Shown piece by piece: positions 1 through 9,335 of a DNA stretch of 64,000 nucleotides. Made by a program: the position numbers and the translations under genes. Every line of letters begins with the position of its first letter. The first letter of the stretch is position 1. The DNA is taken from contig NZ_JAFLQZ010000009.1 in NCBI RefSeq assembly GCF_017313265.1, forward strand, positions 124,001 through 188,000, in the 5' to 3' direction. The notes under the pieces were generated by a model that was not told the origin of the DNA, searched no databases, and saw only the letters and a list, made by a program, of their open reading frames with translations. The stretch comes from Hymenobacter telluris (lineage in GTDB: Bacteria > Bacteroidota > Bacteroidia > Cytophagales > Hymenobacteraceae).

Positions 1-1206
1 ATCCTGTTGCGCACCCGCTTCAAGCTGGGCCTGTTCGACCCCCAAAACACCACGCCCTACGACAAGCTGGGCCCCGAGATAGTGAACAGCCCGGCCCACC
101 GGGCGCTGGCGAAAGAAGTGGCGCTCAAATCAATGGTGCTGCTGAAAAATAACGGCGTACTCCCCCTGCGCTCCGACCTGGGCAAATACTTTGTAACCGG
201 CCCCAATGCTACCAGCGTGGAGGCGCTGCTGGGCAACTACTACGGCGTAAACAGCCAGATGACGACCATCCTCGAAGGCTTGGTAGGAGCGGTGCAGCCC
301 GGCAGCCAGATCGAGTACAAACAGGGTGCCTTGCTCGACCGCGCCAATATCAACCCCATCGACTGGACCACGGGTGAGGCCAAAACCACCGATGCTATTT
401 TTCTGGTAATGGGCATCACGGGGGTATTGGAAGGCGAAGAAGGAGAGTCGATTGCCTCGCCCCACGCCGGTGACCGAATCGACTACAACCTGCCGAAAAA
501 CCAGATTGACTTCCTGAAAAAGCTGCGTAAAAACAGCAAAACGCCTATTATTGCCATTGTGACCGGGGGCAGCCCCATGAACCTGGCGGAAGTGCACGAG
601 CTAGCCGATGCCGTGCTGCTGACTTGGTATCCCGGCGAGGAAGGTGGCAATGCCGTGGCCGATATTGTGTTCGGGAAAGTGTCGCCTTCCGGAAAGTTGC
701 CCATCACCTTTCCCCAAAGCCTCGACCAACTACCTGCTTATGAAAGTTACGGCATGCTGGGCCGCACCTACCGCTATATGTCCGCCGAACCCATGTACCC
801 GTTCGGCTACGGCCTGAGCTACGCCAAATTCGAGTATTCTGGCTTGAAGCTGCCGAAAAAGGCGGCCCGCAACAAGCCTGTAGAGGTGGAAGCTACTGTG
901 CGCAACACCGGCAAGATGGCCGGCGAGGAAGTGGTGCAACTCTATCTCACGCACCCGCCGCGCCAAGGCCAGCAGATACCACGCTACGCCCTCAAAAACT
1001 TTCGTCGTGTGGCGCTCCAGCCCGGAGCAAGTGCCACTATCAAGTTCACGCTTACCCCCGAGCAGCTGGCCCTCATTGATGCTCAAGGCAAATCGGTAGC
1101 TCCGGCCGGCCAACTCACGGTGGCTATTGGAGGCGCTTTGCCGTCGGCGCGCAGCCAGGCGTTGGGGGCTAGTCCGGCCGCTACGGCCGTGCTGGTAGTT
1201 AAGTGA
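1..1206 (+). CDS. GH3 family beta-glycosidase, 3' part (beta-glucosidase or beta-xylosidase)
   Basis: The gene enters from the left edge, so its start, signal peptide and the N-terminal barrel with the nucleophile Asp are outside the window. Frame 1 is open from base 1. The visible 400 codons cover the GH3 C-terminal alpha/beta sandwich (motifs LLKNNGVLPL, VTGPNA and WYPGEEGG) and end in a fibronectin-III-like domain (QLYLTHPP and a terminal VAIGGALPS strand). Family members release terminal beta-linked glucose or xylose from oligosaccharides, usually in the periplasm. It sits 91 nt upstream of a sugar symporter and two genes upstream of a GH10 xylanase, so a beta-xylosidase role is attractive, but sequence alone does not separate xylosidase from glucosidase. 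Confidence 0.9.
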   Translation: MLLRTRFKLGLFDPQNTTPYDKLGPEIVNSPAHRALAKEVALKSMVLLKNNGVLPLRSDLGKYFVTGPNATSVEALLGNYYGVNSQMTTILEGLVGAVQPGSQIEYKQGALLDRANINPIDWTTGEAKTTDAIFLVMGITGVLEGEEGESIASPHAGDRIDYNLPKNQIDFLKKLRKNSKTPIIAIVTGGSPMNLAEVHELADAVLLTWYPGEEGGNAVADIVFGKVSPSGKLPITFPQSLDQLPAYESYGMLGRTYRYMSAEPMYPFGYGLSYAKFEYSGLKLPKKAARNKPVEVEATVRNTGKMAGEEVVQLYLTHPPRQGQQIPRYALKNFRRVALQPGASATIKFTLTPEQLALIDAQGKSVAPAGQLTVAIGGALPSARSQALGASPAATAVLVVK

Positions 1207-1297
1207 AGTTTTCTTTCCGACTTTTGCTTTGCTTATCAAATAAGTCGATCCATCTTTTTTCGCACCAGCTCCCCGTTTGGGTGGCTTAACACTTCTC

Positions 1298-2986
1298 ATG
1301 CAGCACCAACTTTCCACGCTCGACTACGTCGTCTTTTTCATCTACTTCCTGATTGTATCAGGATACGGCATCTGGATTTACCGCCGCAAAACCGGCCACG
1401 ACGGCACCATAGAAGGCGACTCCAAAGATTACTTCCTGGCCGAAGGTTCCTTGACGTGGTGGGCTATTGGCTCATCGCTGATTGCCTCTAATATCTCGGC
1501 TGAACAGTTCGTGGGCATGTCGGGCTCGGGCTTCAAAATGGGCCTGGCCATTGCCACCTACGAGTGGATGGCGGCTCTTACGCTCATCATCGTGGCCGTG
1601 TTCTTCATTCCGGTGTACCTGAAGAACAACATTGCCACCATGCCGCAGTTTCTGCACCAGCGCTACAACGGCACCGTGGCCATGATTATGGCCGTGTTCT
1701 GGCTGGCGCTGTACATCGTGGTAAACCTGACCTCGATTCTCTACCTCGGCGCCATTGCCATCAGTAGCATTGCCGGCCTCAACCTGGAGTTCTGCCTCTA
1801 CGCCCTGGCCATTTTTGCGGTGATTATCACGCTGGGCGGGATGAAGGTAATCGGCTTCACCGACGTAATTCAGGTGTTTTTCCTGATTCTGGGCGGTTTG
1901 GCTACCACCTACCTGGCCCTGAACATGGTGGCCGACCACTACGGCCAATCGGGCGTGCTAGCGGGCTTCAACCTGATGACCGAACAGGCCGGGGATCATT
2001 TCCAGATGATTTTCAAGCGCGACAACGAGAACTACATGGACTTGCCGGGCCTCACGGTGCTACTAGGCGGTATGTGGATTGTGAACCTGAACTACTGGGG
2101 CTGCAACCAGTACATCACCCAGCGGGCTCTCGGCGCCGACTTGCCTACCGCTCGCGGCGGTCTGTTGTTTGCCGCGTTCCTCAAGCTCCTGATGCCGGTG
2201 ATTGTGGTGTTGCCCGGTATTGCGGCCTACGTGCTCTTCAAAGCCGATGTGTTCGGGGCCGCCGAATTCGGCTCGGGTGCCGATTTGAACCCCGACCGCG
2301 CCTATCCGGTGCTGCTCAATATTCTGCCAGTAGGTTTGAAAGGGTTGTCGTTTGCCGCTCTCACGGCCGCCGTAGTGGCTTCCCTGGCGGGTAAGGCCAA
2401 CTCCATTGCCACCATCTTCACTCTCGATATCTACAAGAAAGTGCTCAACCCCGAGGCTTCGGAGAAGAAGCTGGTGAACGTAGGCAAGATTGCCGTGGTA
2501 GTAGCCATGATTCTGGGCGTACTGATAGCGCCGCACTTGGGCATCGACAAAAAAGGCGGTTTCCAGTACATTCAGGAGTATACCGGCTTCGTGTCGCCGG
2601 GTATTTTCGCCATGTTCATTCTGGGTTTCTTCTGGAAGAAAACCACTTCTACGGCAGCGCTATTCGCCACCATCGGCGGTTTCCTGCTGTCGGTGCTGCT
2701 TAAGTTCCTGCCCACCATCACCGACCTTTCCTTCCTGGCGCCCTTCGGGTTTGCCGTGCCCAACGCGGCCGGCGTCTACGAAATTCCTTTCCTCGACCGG
2801 ATGGGTTTTGTGTTCGTCATCTGCATTATTATGATGGTGCTGATCAGCTTGTTTGAAACCAGCCGCGGCGTGAAAACCAACGGCCTGGAAGTGGACAGCA
2901 GCATGTTCAAAACCACCCGCGGCTTTGCCATCGGGGCCATGACCATCATGGTGCTGCTCACGGTGCTGTACACCATCTATTGGTAG
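1298..2986 (+). CDS. SSS-family sodium:solute symporter (SGLT-like sugar transporter)
   Basis: A 562-residue inner-membrane protein with about 14 hydrophobic segments. The early signature GSSLIASNISAEQFVG, followed by GSGFKMGLAIATYEW, is typical of sodium/glucose-type members of the solute:sodium symporter family. It should import a sugar with Na+. The ATG at 1298 gives the expected short N-terminus before the first membrane segment; an in-frame TTG lies 21 nt upstream and is less likely. It lies between a GH3 enzyme and a GH10 xylanase on the same strand, so its cargo is probably a xylan-derived sugar or short oligosaccharide (inference from context). A wobble-paired hairpin follows the stop codon and may reduce read-through into the xylanase gene. 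Confidence 0.9.
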   Translation: MQHQLSTLDYVVFFIYFLIVSGYGIWIYRRKTGHDGTIEGDSKDYFLAEGSLTWWAIGSSLIASNISAEQFVGMSGSGFKMGLAIATYEWMAALTLIIVAVFFIPVYLKNNIATMPQFLHQRYNGTVAMIMAVFWLALYIVVNLTSILYLGAIAISSIAGLNLEFCLYALAIFAVIITLGGMKVIGFTDVIQVFFLILGGLATTYLALNMVADHYGQSGVLAGFNLMTEQAGDHFQMIFKRDNENYMDLPGLTVLLGGMWIVNLNYWGCNQYITQRALGADLPTARGGLLFAAFLKLLMPVIVVLPGIAAYVLFKADVFGAAEFGSGADLNPDRAYPVLLNILPVGLKGLSFAALTAAVVASLAGKANSIATIFTLDIYKKVLNPEASEKKLVNVGKIAVVVAMILGVLIAPHLGIDKKGGFQYIQEYTGFVSPGIFAMFILGFFWKKTTSTAALFATIGGFLLSVLLKFLPTITDLSFLAPFGFAVPNAAGVYEIPFLDRMGFVFVICIIMMVLISLFETSRGVKTNGLEVDSSMFKTTRGFAIGAMTIMVLLTVLYTIYW

Positions 2987-3012
2987 GTTTTTAGTCGTTC
3001 CATCTGGCTCGC

Positions 3013-3057
3013 GAGGGCAGGTTGCCGCCCGTTACAAGGAGGTGGCAGCCTGCCCTC
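3013..3057 (+). terminator. Intercistronic hairpin after the symporter gene
   Basis: A 17-nt stem (3013-3029 with 3041-3057) whose only two imperfections are G-U wobbles. There is no T-run after it, and it ends 26 nt before the xylanase ATG, so it may be an attenuator or mRNA-stability element and not a full terminator. Confidence 0.5.
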
Positions 3058-3083
3058 ATGCCGTACTATGCCCTTTTACTTCT

Positions 3084-4178
3084 ATGAAAAACCCCCGATT
3101 TTCTTTCTCCCGGCTGGCAGTTGCTGCCTTGCTTATGGCTAGCGCCGGCTTGCTTACCAGCGAAAAACCCGCCCCCGAAAAGGGCCTGAAAGACTACTAC
3201 AAAAACTACTTTCCGGTGGGGGTGGCCGTGGGCGCGCGGCAGCTGCAAGGAGCCGAGGCCGAGCTAATCAAGCAGCAGTTTAACAGCGTGACGCCCGAAA
3301 ACGCCATGAAGATGGGACCCATCCACCCGGAGGAAAACCGCTACTTCTGGAAGGATGCCGACGACATTGTGGACTTTGCCCAGAAAAACAAGCTGCGGGT
3401 GCGGGGCCACAACCTGCTTTGGCATGAGCAAACGCCCCCGTGGCTGTTCAAGAATGCCGATGGCACAACGGTCAGCAAAGAGGTGCTGCTCAAGCGCCTG
3501 CACGACCATATCTTCACGGTGGTGAAGCGCTACAAAGGCAAGATTTACGCCTGGGACGTGGTGAACGAAGCCATTGCCGACAACCCCACGGAGTTTCTGC
3601 GCAACTCGGAGTGGTTGAAGATCTGCGGCGACGATTTCATTGCCAAAGCTTTCGAGTATGCCCACGAGGCCGACCCGCAAGCCGTGCTGTTCTACAACGA
3701 CTACAACACCGAGCGGCCCGAAAAGCGCGAGCGGGTGTACCGGCTGCTCAAGCAGCTGAAAGACGCCAACGTGCCCATTGATGCCGTTGGCTTACAAGGA
3801 CATTGGTCGTTGCAGGAACCCAACGAGGCGGAATTGCGCAAGGCCATCGAGCAGTATGCCTCGCTGGGCCTCAAGGTGCAGATTACCGAACTGGACGTAT
3901 CCATCTACCCCTGGGAGAAGGAGCGCCGCGAAAGACGCCCCGGCGAGTCGGATGCTTACACGCCGGAGCTGGAGCAGAAGCAAGCCGCGCAGTATAAGAT
4001 GTTCTTCCGCGTGCTCCGCGACTACAAAAACGTGCTGACCGGCGTCACCTTCTGGAACGTTTCCGACAAGTACAGCTGGCTGGATACCTACCCCGTGGCC
4101 GGCCGCAAAAACTACCCACTGCTCTTCGACCAGAATCAGAAGCCTAAAAAGGCATTCTGGGAGGTAGTGAAGTTCTAA
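3084..4178 (+). CDS. GH10 endo-1,4-beta-xylanase (periplasmic form)
   Basis: A 364-residue enzyme that cuts internal beta-1,4 xylosidic bonds with retention. The GH10 barrel is complete: NSVTPENAMKMG near residue 70, RGHNLLWHEQ near 107, the acid/base Glu162 in DVVNEAI, and the nucleophile Glu269 in QITELDVS. A signal peptide precedes it (MKNPRFSFSRLAVAALLMASAG). There is no lipobox Cys and no C-terminal sorting domain, so I expect a periplasmic enzyme working on imported xylo-oligosaccharides. The ATG at 3084 was chosen because it starts a clean signal peptide; the frame is open 42 nt further upstream. GH115 follows 102 nt downstream, consistent with a glucuronoxylan operon. Confidence 0.95.
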   Translation: MKNPRFSFSRLAVAALLMASAGLLTSEKPAPEKGLKDYYKNYFPVGVAVGARQLQGAEAELIKQQFNSVTPENAMKMGPIHPEENRYFWKDADDIVDFAQKNKLRVRGHNLLWHEQTPPWLFKNADGTTVSKEVLLKRLHDHIFTVVKRYKGKIYAWDVVNEAIADNPTEFLRNSEWLKICGDDFIAKAFEYAHEADPQAVLFYNDYNTERPEKRERVYRLLKQLKDANVPIDAVGLQGHWSLQEPNEAELRKAIEQYASLGLKVQITELDVSIYPWEKERRERRPGESDAYTPELEQKQAAQYKMFFRVLRDYKNVLTGVTFWNVSDKYSWLDTYPVAGRKNYPLLFDQNQKPKKAFWEVVKF

Positions 4179-4280
4179 ATGATACAGGCTGGAGAGCAGG
4201 TTAAAAAACGAGCCGTTTCCTCTTTTCCAAAGAGGGAAGTAGCTTCTGGCCTCACCTATTGATTGTTCTATTTCCACCCA

Positions 4281-6884
4281 ATGAAGATTCTACAATTCCT
4301 GTTTTGCCTTTTAGTCAGCCTTTCTGCCTGGGCTGGCCCCGTTGTGCCGGGGGCGGAGGTGTACGTTTCAGCTAAAAAAAGCAAGGGTAGCTTTCCGCTG
4401 GCTGCTTCCGGCAACGCAACGGCTCTCTACGCCAGCACCCAGGACTGGCCGGGCGTACTGCGCGCCGCCAAAGACTTGCAGGCCGACATCAACCGCGTTA
4501 CCAGGCTCACGCCTTCGCTCACCACCAACCAAGCGCCGGCGGGCAAGGAAGTGGTATTGATTGGGACGCTGGGCAAAAGCCCCTTGATTGATGGGCTCGT
4601 GCAAGCCGGCAAGCTTGACGCAACCGGCGTGGCCGGCAAGTGGGAAGCCTTTGTACTGCAAGTGGTGGAAAAACCTATGCCGGGCGTAGAGCGGGCCTTG
4701 GTTATTGCGGGAAGCGACAAGCGCGGCACTATTTTCGGCATTTACGACCTCTCGCAGCAAATGGGCGTGTCGCCGTGGTACTGGTGGGCCGATGTGCCCA
4801 CCAAGCCGCAAAAGGCGCTGTACGTGGCTGCTGGCCGCCATACCCAGGGCGAGCCGCAAGTGAAGTACCGGGGTATCTTCCTCAACGACGAGGCCCCCGC
4901 GCTCAGCGGCTGGGCCAAGGAGAAGTTCGGTGGTATCAACTCCAAGATGTACGTGCACGTTTTCGAGCTGATTCTGCGCCTGAAAGGCAACTACCTGTGG
5001 CCGGCCATGTGGGGCAACGCCTTCAACGACGACGATAAGCAGAGCCCGGTGCTGGCCGACGAGTACGGCATTGTGATGGGTACTTCGCACCACGAACCCA
5101 TGGTTCGGGCTCAGCAGGAGTGGAAACGCTTCGGCTCCGGCCCCTGGAACTACCAGACCAACGAAAAGACGCTTCAGGATTTCTGGCGGCAGGGCATCAA
5201 AAACATGGGCACCAAGGAAAGCATCGTGACGGTGGGCATGCGTGGCGACGGCGACGAACCCATGAGTGAGGATAGCAATATTGCCCTGCTGGAAAAGATT
5301 GTGGCCGATCAGCGCAAGATTCTGGCCGAGGAAACCGGCAAGCCCGCCGCGCAAACGCCGCAGCTCTGGGCCCTCTACAAGGAAGTGCAAGACTACTACG
5401 ACAAAGGCATGCGCGTGCCCGACGACGTAACCCTGCTGCTTTGCGACGACAACTGGGGCAACCTGCGCAAGCTGCCGAAAGTGGGGGACAAGCCCCGCGC
5501 CGGCGGTTACGGCATCTACTACCACTTCGACTACGTGGGTGGACCGCGCAACTACAAGTGGCTCAACACCAATCCGCTGCCGCGTATCTGGGAGCAAATG
5601 CACCTGGCCCACGAATACGGCGCCAACCAAATCTGGATTGTGAACGTGGGCGACCTGAAGCCGATGGAGCTACCCATCAGCTTTTTCCTGAACTACGCCT
5701 GGAACCCCGACCGTATAGGGGCCAACCAGGTAGCCGCCTACACGCAGCAGTGGGCCGCCCAGCAATTCGGCGACAAACACGCCACTGATATTGCCGACAT
5801 CCTGGCCAAGTACGCCAAGTACAACGCCCGTCGCAAACCCGAACTGCTCGATGCCAACACCTACAGCCTGACCACCGGCGAGTGGGCCACGGTGGTAGCG
5901 GAATACAACGCCCTGCTGGCCCGCGCTGAAGCCATTGAAAAGCAGCTACCAGCTGAAGTTCGCGACGCATATTATCAACTGGTGTTGCATCCGGTGCAGG
6001 CCTGCGCCAACCTTAACGAGCTATATTACACGGTGGCCCAGAACCGGGATGCTGCCAAAAACGGCTATTCCACTACCAATACCCTGGCCGATAAAGCCAA
6101 GGCGTTGTTTGCAAAGGACACGGAAATCAAGAACCGCTACCACGCGCTGGCCGGGGGCAAATGGAACCACATGATGGACCAAACGCACATCGGCTACACC
6201 TACTGGCAACAACCGCCAGTGGACAAGATGCCCGAGGTGATGACGCTGCCCGCCGATAAAGCCACTGCTACTGCGCCGCCAGCCGTTACCGCGCCACCTG
6301 CCAATGCCAGCAGCCAGTTTGTTTCCATCGACGCCGAGCAGTACACGCAAGCTGTAAATGCCGGCTCCATCACCTGGCAGCGCCTGCCCGACCTAGGCCG
6401 CACGGCGGGGGCCGTTACCACCTTTCCAGTTACGGCCGCCTCAACCGAAGCTCCAAGTGGCACCAGCCCGCATCTGGAATACCGGGTTACGCTGGCCCAA
6501 GCCGGCGAAGTAACGGTGCAGGCGTATCTGGCTCCTACCTTGAACTTTATGGGTAACCAAGGGCTGCGCTACGCCGTGTCGATTGATGATGAAGCGCCGC
6601 AAATCGTTAATCTGCACACCGGCATGGTAGCCGACAACGGCAACCGCCCCTGGGAAAAAGCCGTGGCCGAAAGCATCATTATCAAAGACTCTAAGCATAC
6701 AGTAGGCAAGGCTGGCGAGCATGTGCTCAAGTTCTGGCGCGTAGACCCCGGCGTGGTGCTGGAAAAGCTGGTGGTAGACTTTGGCGGCATGAAACCCAGC
6801 TACCTTGGTCCGCCCGCTACTTCTGGCAAACCTTCTGCTGCCCCAAAAGCTACTTCGGCGAAGGGGAGCGTCGGGCAGCGTTAA
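4281..6884 (+). CDS. GH115 xylan alpha-1,2-glucuronidase
   Basis: An 867-residue protein with a signal peptide (MKILQFLFCLLVSLSAWAG) and the full GH115 layout: an N-terminal mixed domain, then PWYWWADVP (residue ~165), YRGIFLNDEAPAL (~196), NYLWPAMWGNAF (~237), MRGDGDEPM and LCDDNWGN in the catalytic barrel, and a C-terminal beta-sandwich from about residue 680. Family members remove 4-O-methyl-glucuronic acid from internal xylose units of glucuronoxylan. The ATG at 4281 gives the signal peptide; an in-frame start 18 nt upstream would put extra residues in front of it. Its position directly after a GH10 xylanase supports a xylan role. A strong bidirectional terminator closes the operon 97 nt downstream. 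Confidence 0.93.
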   Translation: MKILQFLFCLLVSLSAWAGPVVPGAEVYVSAKKSKGSFPLAASGNATALYASTQDWPGVLRAAKDLQADINRVTRLTPSLTTNQAPAGKEVVLIGTLGKSPLIDGLVQAGKLDATGVAGKWEAFVLQVVEKPMPGVERALVIAGSDKRGTIFGIYDLSQQMGVSPWYWWADVPTKPQKALYVAAGRHTQGEPQVKYRGIFLNDEAPALSGWAKEKFGGINSKMYVHVFELILRLKGNYLWPAMWGNAFNDDDKQSPVLADEYGIVMGTSHHEPMVRAQQEWKRFGSGPWNYQTNEKTLQDFWRQGIKNMGTKESIVTVGMRGDGDEPMSEDSNIALLEKIVADQRKILAEETGKPAAQTPQLWALYKEVQDYYDKGMRVPDDVTLLLCDDNWGNLRKLPKVGDKPRAGGYGIYYHFDYVGGPRNYKWLNTNPLPRIWEQMHLAHEYGANQIWIVNVGDLKPMELPISFFLNYAWNPDRIGANQVAAYTQQWAAQQFGDKHATDIADILAKYAKYNARRKPELLDANTYSLTTGEWATVVAEYNALLARAEAIEKQLPAEVRDAYYQLVLHPVQACANLNELYYTVAQNRDAAKNGYSTTNTLADKAKALFAKDTEIKNRYHALAGGKWNHMMDQTHIGYTYWQQPPVDKMPEVMTLPADKATATAPPAVTAPPANASSQFVSIDAEQYTQAVNAGSITWQRLPDLGRTAGAVTTFPVTAASTEAPSGTSPHLEYRVTLAQAGEVTVQAYLAPTLNFMGNQGLRYAVSIDDEAPQIVNLHTGMVADNGNRPWEKAVAESIIIKDSKHTVGKAGEHVLKFWRVDPGVVLEKLVVDFGGMKPSYLGPPATSGKPSAAPKATSAKGSVGQR

Positions 6885-6980
6885 GGAAACCTGCCAACGC
6901 TCTAGTTTCGCCGCCATGGGCCAACCCTGTGGGGCTAAGAGCAGTTGAGTAGTCAGCACATTTTATGCGCATCACACAAA

Positions 6981-7010
6981 AAGGCCCGCACTTATGGTAG
7001 TGCGGGCCTT
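6981..7010. terminator. Bidirectional intrinsic terminator between convergent operons
   Basis: A perfect 11-bp stem (6981-6991 with 7000-7010) and an 8-nt loop. It is flanked by A-rich sequence on the left and TTCTTTTG on the right. It sits between the GH115 gene and the convergent GH10 gene, so it can stop transcription from both sides. Confidence 0.85.
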
Positions 7011-7036
7011 CTTTTGTTGGGCGTATGCGCTGGTTG

Positions 7037-8914
7037 TTATTCCACTATCAGCTTGCGTGAGGTTACACCTTGGGCTTCAACCACCTGTACCAGATACATG
7101 CCGGATACCAGGTCTAGATTAACTTCCGCCACTGGCTGATTGGGTACTGATACCGTCTTCAGCAAACGTCCGTTCAGGTCGAACACCTTGATGGCCTGAA
7201 TCTTCTGGCCGCCTTGCACCAAGAAATGGCCGTCGGCTGCCGGGTTGGGGTGCAGCGTGAGGTTGGCGTTCTGCTGGCCTTTGGCGGAAAGCACAGTAGT
7301 CCGGACGTAGTTCTTCAGCCACACCAGCGCCGAGCGTTCCGTATTGTCGCCGTTGGCTATATAAGCACCCTGCGCGGTACGCCAGTGGCCGGGCCGGTAG
7401 CCCCAGAGCGTGATACCACGCACCGCCGGGTGTTCCCATAGTGCTGGAAACACCCGCTGATATTCAGCTAGTTGGAGGGCATCATCGAGGGCCGGTGGCG
7501 TGGCGTTGTTTACACCGTCAATATCGAGTTCGGTGATGTAGAGCGGTTTGCCGGCCGTGGCCAGCAGGTTGAGGTTAGCCACGATGTTGGCCATCGGAAT
7601 GTTGCGGGTTTCAAAAGCATGCCCCTGAATACCAACACCATCCACCAGGTTGCGGGCCACCAGTAAGTTGATAATACCTAGGTAACGTTGCGTATTAACG
7701 GTGTAGCTAGCAACGCTATAATCGTTGATCAGCAGCTGCGTGTTAGGAAAATACTGCCGTGCCAGCTGAAACGAAGTAATCACCCAGTCCCAGCCGGTAG
7801 TGCCGGCCCCGCCTAGCGCGTTGTAGTAGTTGCCGGCGCCGCTGCCCGGTGTGTTGGGGCCATTGTTGCCGGTTGAGCCGTTGAGGGGCAGGTCGTTGGT
7901 GGGCTCGTTTACTACTTCAATCTGAGCGATGTTGGGGTAGCGCTGTGCCACGGCCGCAAACCACTCGTTGATTTCCATCAGCTGTTCCGAAGCCGGTAGG
8001 TTTTCAATCCAAATAGGCTGTTGGGCGCCCCAAATCAGGGTATGCATCTTGAACGGGTAGCCTTTGCGCTGCGCCAATGCATACGCCGAGTCCAATTCGG
8101 TCCAGTTCATCACATTGCGCGTGCTTTCCACGCTACCCCACTTGCCCGCATTTTCGGGCGTTACCTGGTTGAAGTAGTTGTTGAAAAACGGCTTTTGCGG
8201 ATTGCTGTACACGCCACCCAGATACTTGGGCTTGCCGGTGGCCATAGGCAGGCCAGTAGGCGTAAAGACGGTAGGCGGTGTGCTTGAACCCTGCGCCCCA
8301 GCATCAAGGTTGGCCACCGTGAAATATAGTCCCGTGGTGCCAAACACCAGCTTGTCGATGTCAAGGCCGTCTTCGCGGGCCCCAATCTGAAACGTCTGCG
8401 TGAGGTTGCCGGCCGGCACCGTGAAGCTGATAGGAGTCTCGCCACCGTTGAAAGCCGACAGGTTCAGCCACTTCCAAACCTGCTGCTGTCCGCCGCCAGC
8501 ACCGGCTACTACCTCGGTGGCATTGCTGTAGCCCACGTTGCTCAACTGATTGGCGGTTATCCAGTTGGTGTCGTCGGCGGGGAGCTTGGTGCCGAAACCG
8601 TTGCCGTAGTAGAAGCTGTCGTCGTTGGCGGCGGCAGCTCCTACTCTTATCCGGGCGTACAAATCGTAGGTTCCCGGCCCCGGAAACGTAACAGAGTACG
8701 TGATAATCCGGGCTGCCGTGCCCGGGTTCTGCGCGTTGATAGTAGCCGTAGGTACCACCGTTACGTACTGTACGCCGGTTTGAGTGGGGCTGGTCCAGTC
8801 AGCGCCGAGCGTGCCGGTCTCGGCCTGCTGTACTACGGGTGCGTTTTGCGCCTGAAGCGAAAAAGCAATCAGGGAGCAGGGTAATAGTAAAAAACGTAGC
8901 TTTTTCAGAAGCAT
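7037..8914 (-). CDS. Secreted GH10 xylanase with N-terminal CBM-like domain and T9SS sorting tail
   Basis: A 625-residue extracellular xylanase. Order of parts: signal peptide (ends near SLQAQ), a beta-sandwich of about 165 residues that begins QQAETG and ends GLDIDKLVFG like CBM6/CBM35-type modules, a GH10 barrel (NQVTPENAGKWG, HTLIWGAQQP, acid/base Glu337 in EVVNEP, nucleophile Glu462 in YITELDID), and a C-terminal type IX secretion domain (LTLHPNPA, VFDLNGRLLK, GMYLVQV, ending RKLIVE). The T9SS tail indicates export across the outer membrane and surface attachment or release. The ATG at 8914 is preferred over an in-frame TTG six bases upstream. It complements the periplasmic GH10 at 3084. 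A pair of CTATCACAA direct repeats lies upstream. Confidence 0.93.
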   Translation of the reverse strand: MLLKKLRFLLLPCSLIAFSLQAQNAPVVQQAETGTLGADWTSPTQTGVQYVTVVPTATINAQNPGTAARIITYSVTFPGPGTYDLYARIRVGAAAANDDSFYYGNGFGTKLPADDTNWITANQLSNVGYSNATEVVAGAGGGQQQVWKWLNLSAFNGGETPISFTVPAGNLTQTFQIGAREDGLDIDKLVFGTTGLYFTVANLDAGAQGSSTPPTVFTPTGLPMATGKPKYLGGVYSNPQKPFFNNYFNQVTPENAGKWGSVESTRNVMNWTELDSAYALAQRKGYPFKMHTLIWGAQQPIWIENLPASEQLMEINEWFAAVAQRYPNIAQIEVVNEPTNDLPLNGSTGNNGPNTPGSGAGNYYNALGGAGTTGWDWVITSFQLARQYFPNTQLLINDYSVASYTVNTQRYLGIINLLVARNLVDGVGIQGHAFETRNIPMANIVANLNLLATAGKPLYITELDIDGVNNATPPALDDALQLAEYQRVFPALWEHPAVRGITLWGYRPGHWRTAQGAYIANGDNTERSALVWLKNYVRTTVLSAKGQQNANLTLHPNPAADGHFLVQGGQKIQAIKVFDLNGRLLKTVSVPNQPVAEVNLDLVSGMYLVQVVEAQGVTSRKLIVE

Positions 8915-9017
8915 AATCAAGCATTTTGGTGGGAGAATGAAGATCGAATGCCCGAAAGCTATCCACCTCTTACTGCCCGAAAAAGCCTGATTTACAAAGG
9001 GATGTCAAAGAAAATAC

Positions 9018-9057
9018 GCAACCGGTTGTGATAGGCATGCGGCATCGATTGTGATAG
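9018..9057 (-). promoter_or_regulatory. Direct repeats upstream of secreted GH10 gene (possible operator)
   Basis: Read on the minus strand, CTATCACAAtCGatGC and CTATCACAAcCGgttGC occur 23 nt apart. Direct repeats spaced by about two helical turns are typical of AraC-type binding sites. A weak -7-like TAGCTTTC follows on the same strand at 8954-8961. Function is inferred. Confidence 0.4.
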
Positions 9058-9203
9058 ACGAGTAGCTGCTAAACCTCCAAATTTTACACTGCAGTTATTT
9101 TGGGAAGCTGTAGTGAGTACATACTTACTATATGAGAGGTGCAAGGCGAAACTGCGATGTTGGTATGGTATAATAGGAATTGGCTAGCCTCTGGTAAATA
9201 AAG

Positions 9204-9258
9204 ATATCTGCTAGCACCGAGCGCCCGAGGAACGGCAACACCCTGCACTAGCAGATAT
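9204..9258. repeat. Inverted repeat with GC-rich loop
   Basis: A perfect 11-bp inverted repeat, ATATCTGCTAG (9204-9214) and CTAGCAGATAT (9248-9258), encloses a 33-nt GC-rich stretch in an otherwise AT-rich gap. It could be a terminator, a small structured RNA or a repeat remnant. Confidence 0.35.
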
Positions 9259-9335
9259 AAGTATTTCTATTTCTCCTTGAGCTATTTTGGAGTGTTCTTG
9301 TAGTTCAGCTGATCGTTAAACCTGAAAGCGCAAGA

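Larger units (their letters stand above)
8915..9335. other. Intergenic region, AT-rich
   Basis: No convincing gene on either strand. It holds the upstream region of the secreted GH10 gene, with two direct repeats (see 9018-9057), and an 11-bp inverted repeat with a GC-rich loop at 9204-9258. Confidence 0.6.

Noticed and set aside
1221-1297. HTCS-type site upstream of the symporter gene
   Set aside because: A CTTTTGC is present, but no C-run and no -7 element occur at the spacing seen in sites A-E.
4205-4240. Hairpin between GH10 and GH115
   Set aside because: Only a 7-bp CCTCTTT/AAAGAGG pairing; likely chance.
4368-5630. 420-codon minus-strand frame opposite GH115
   Set aside because: GC-rich codon structure of the real gene leaves the opposite strand open. 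The translation is His/Val/Gly-rich with no motif.
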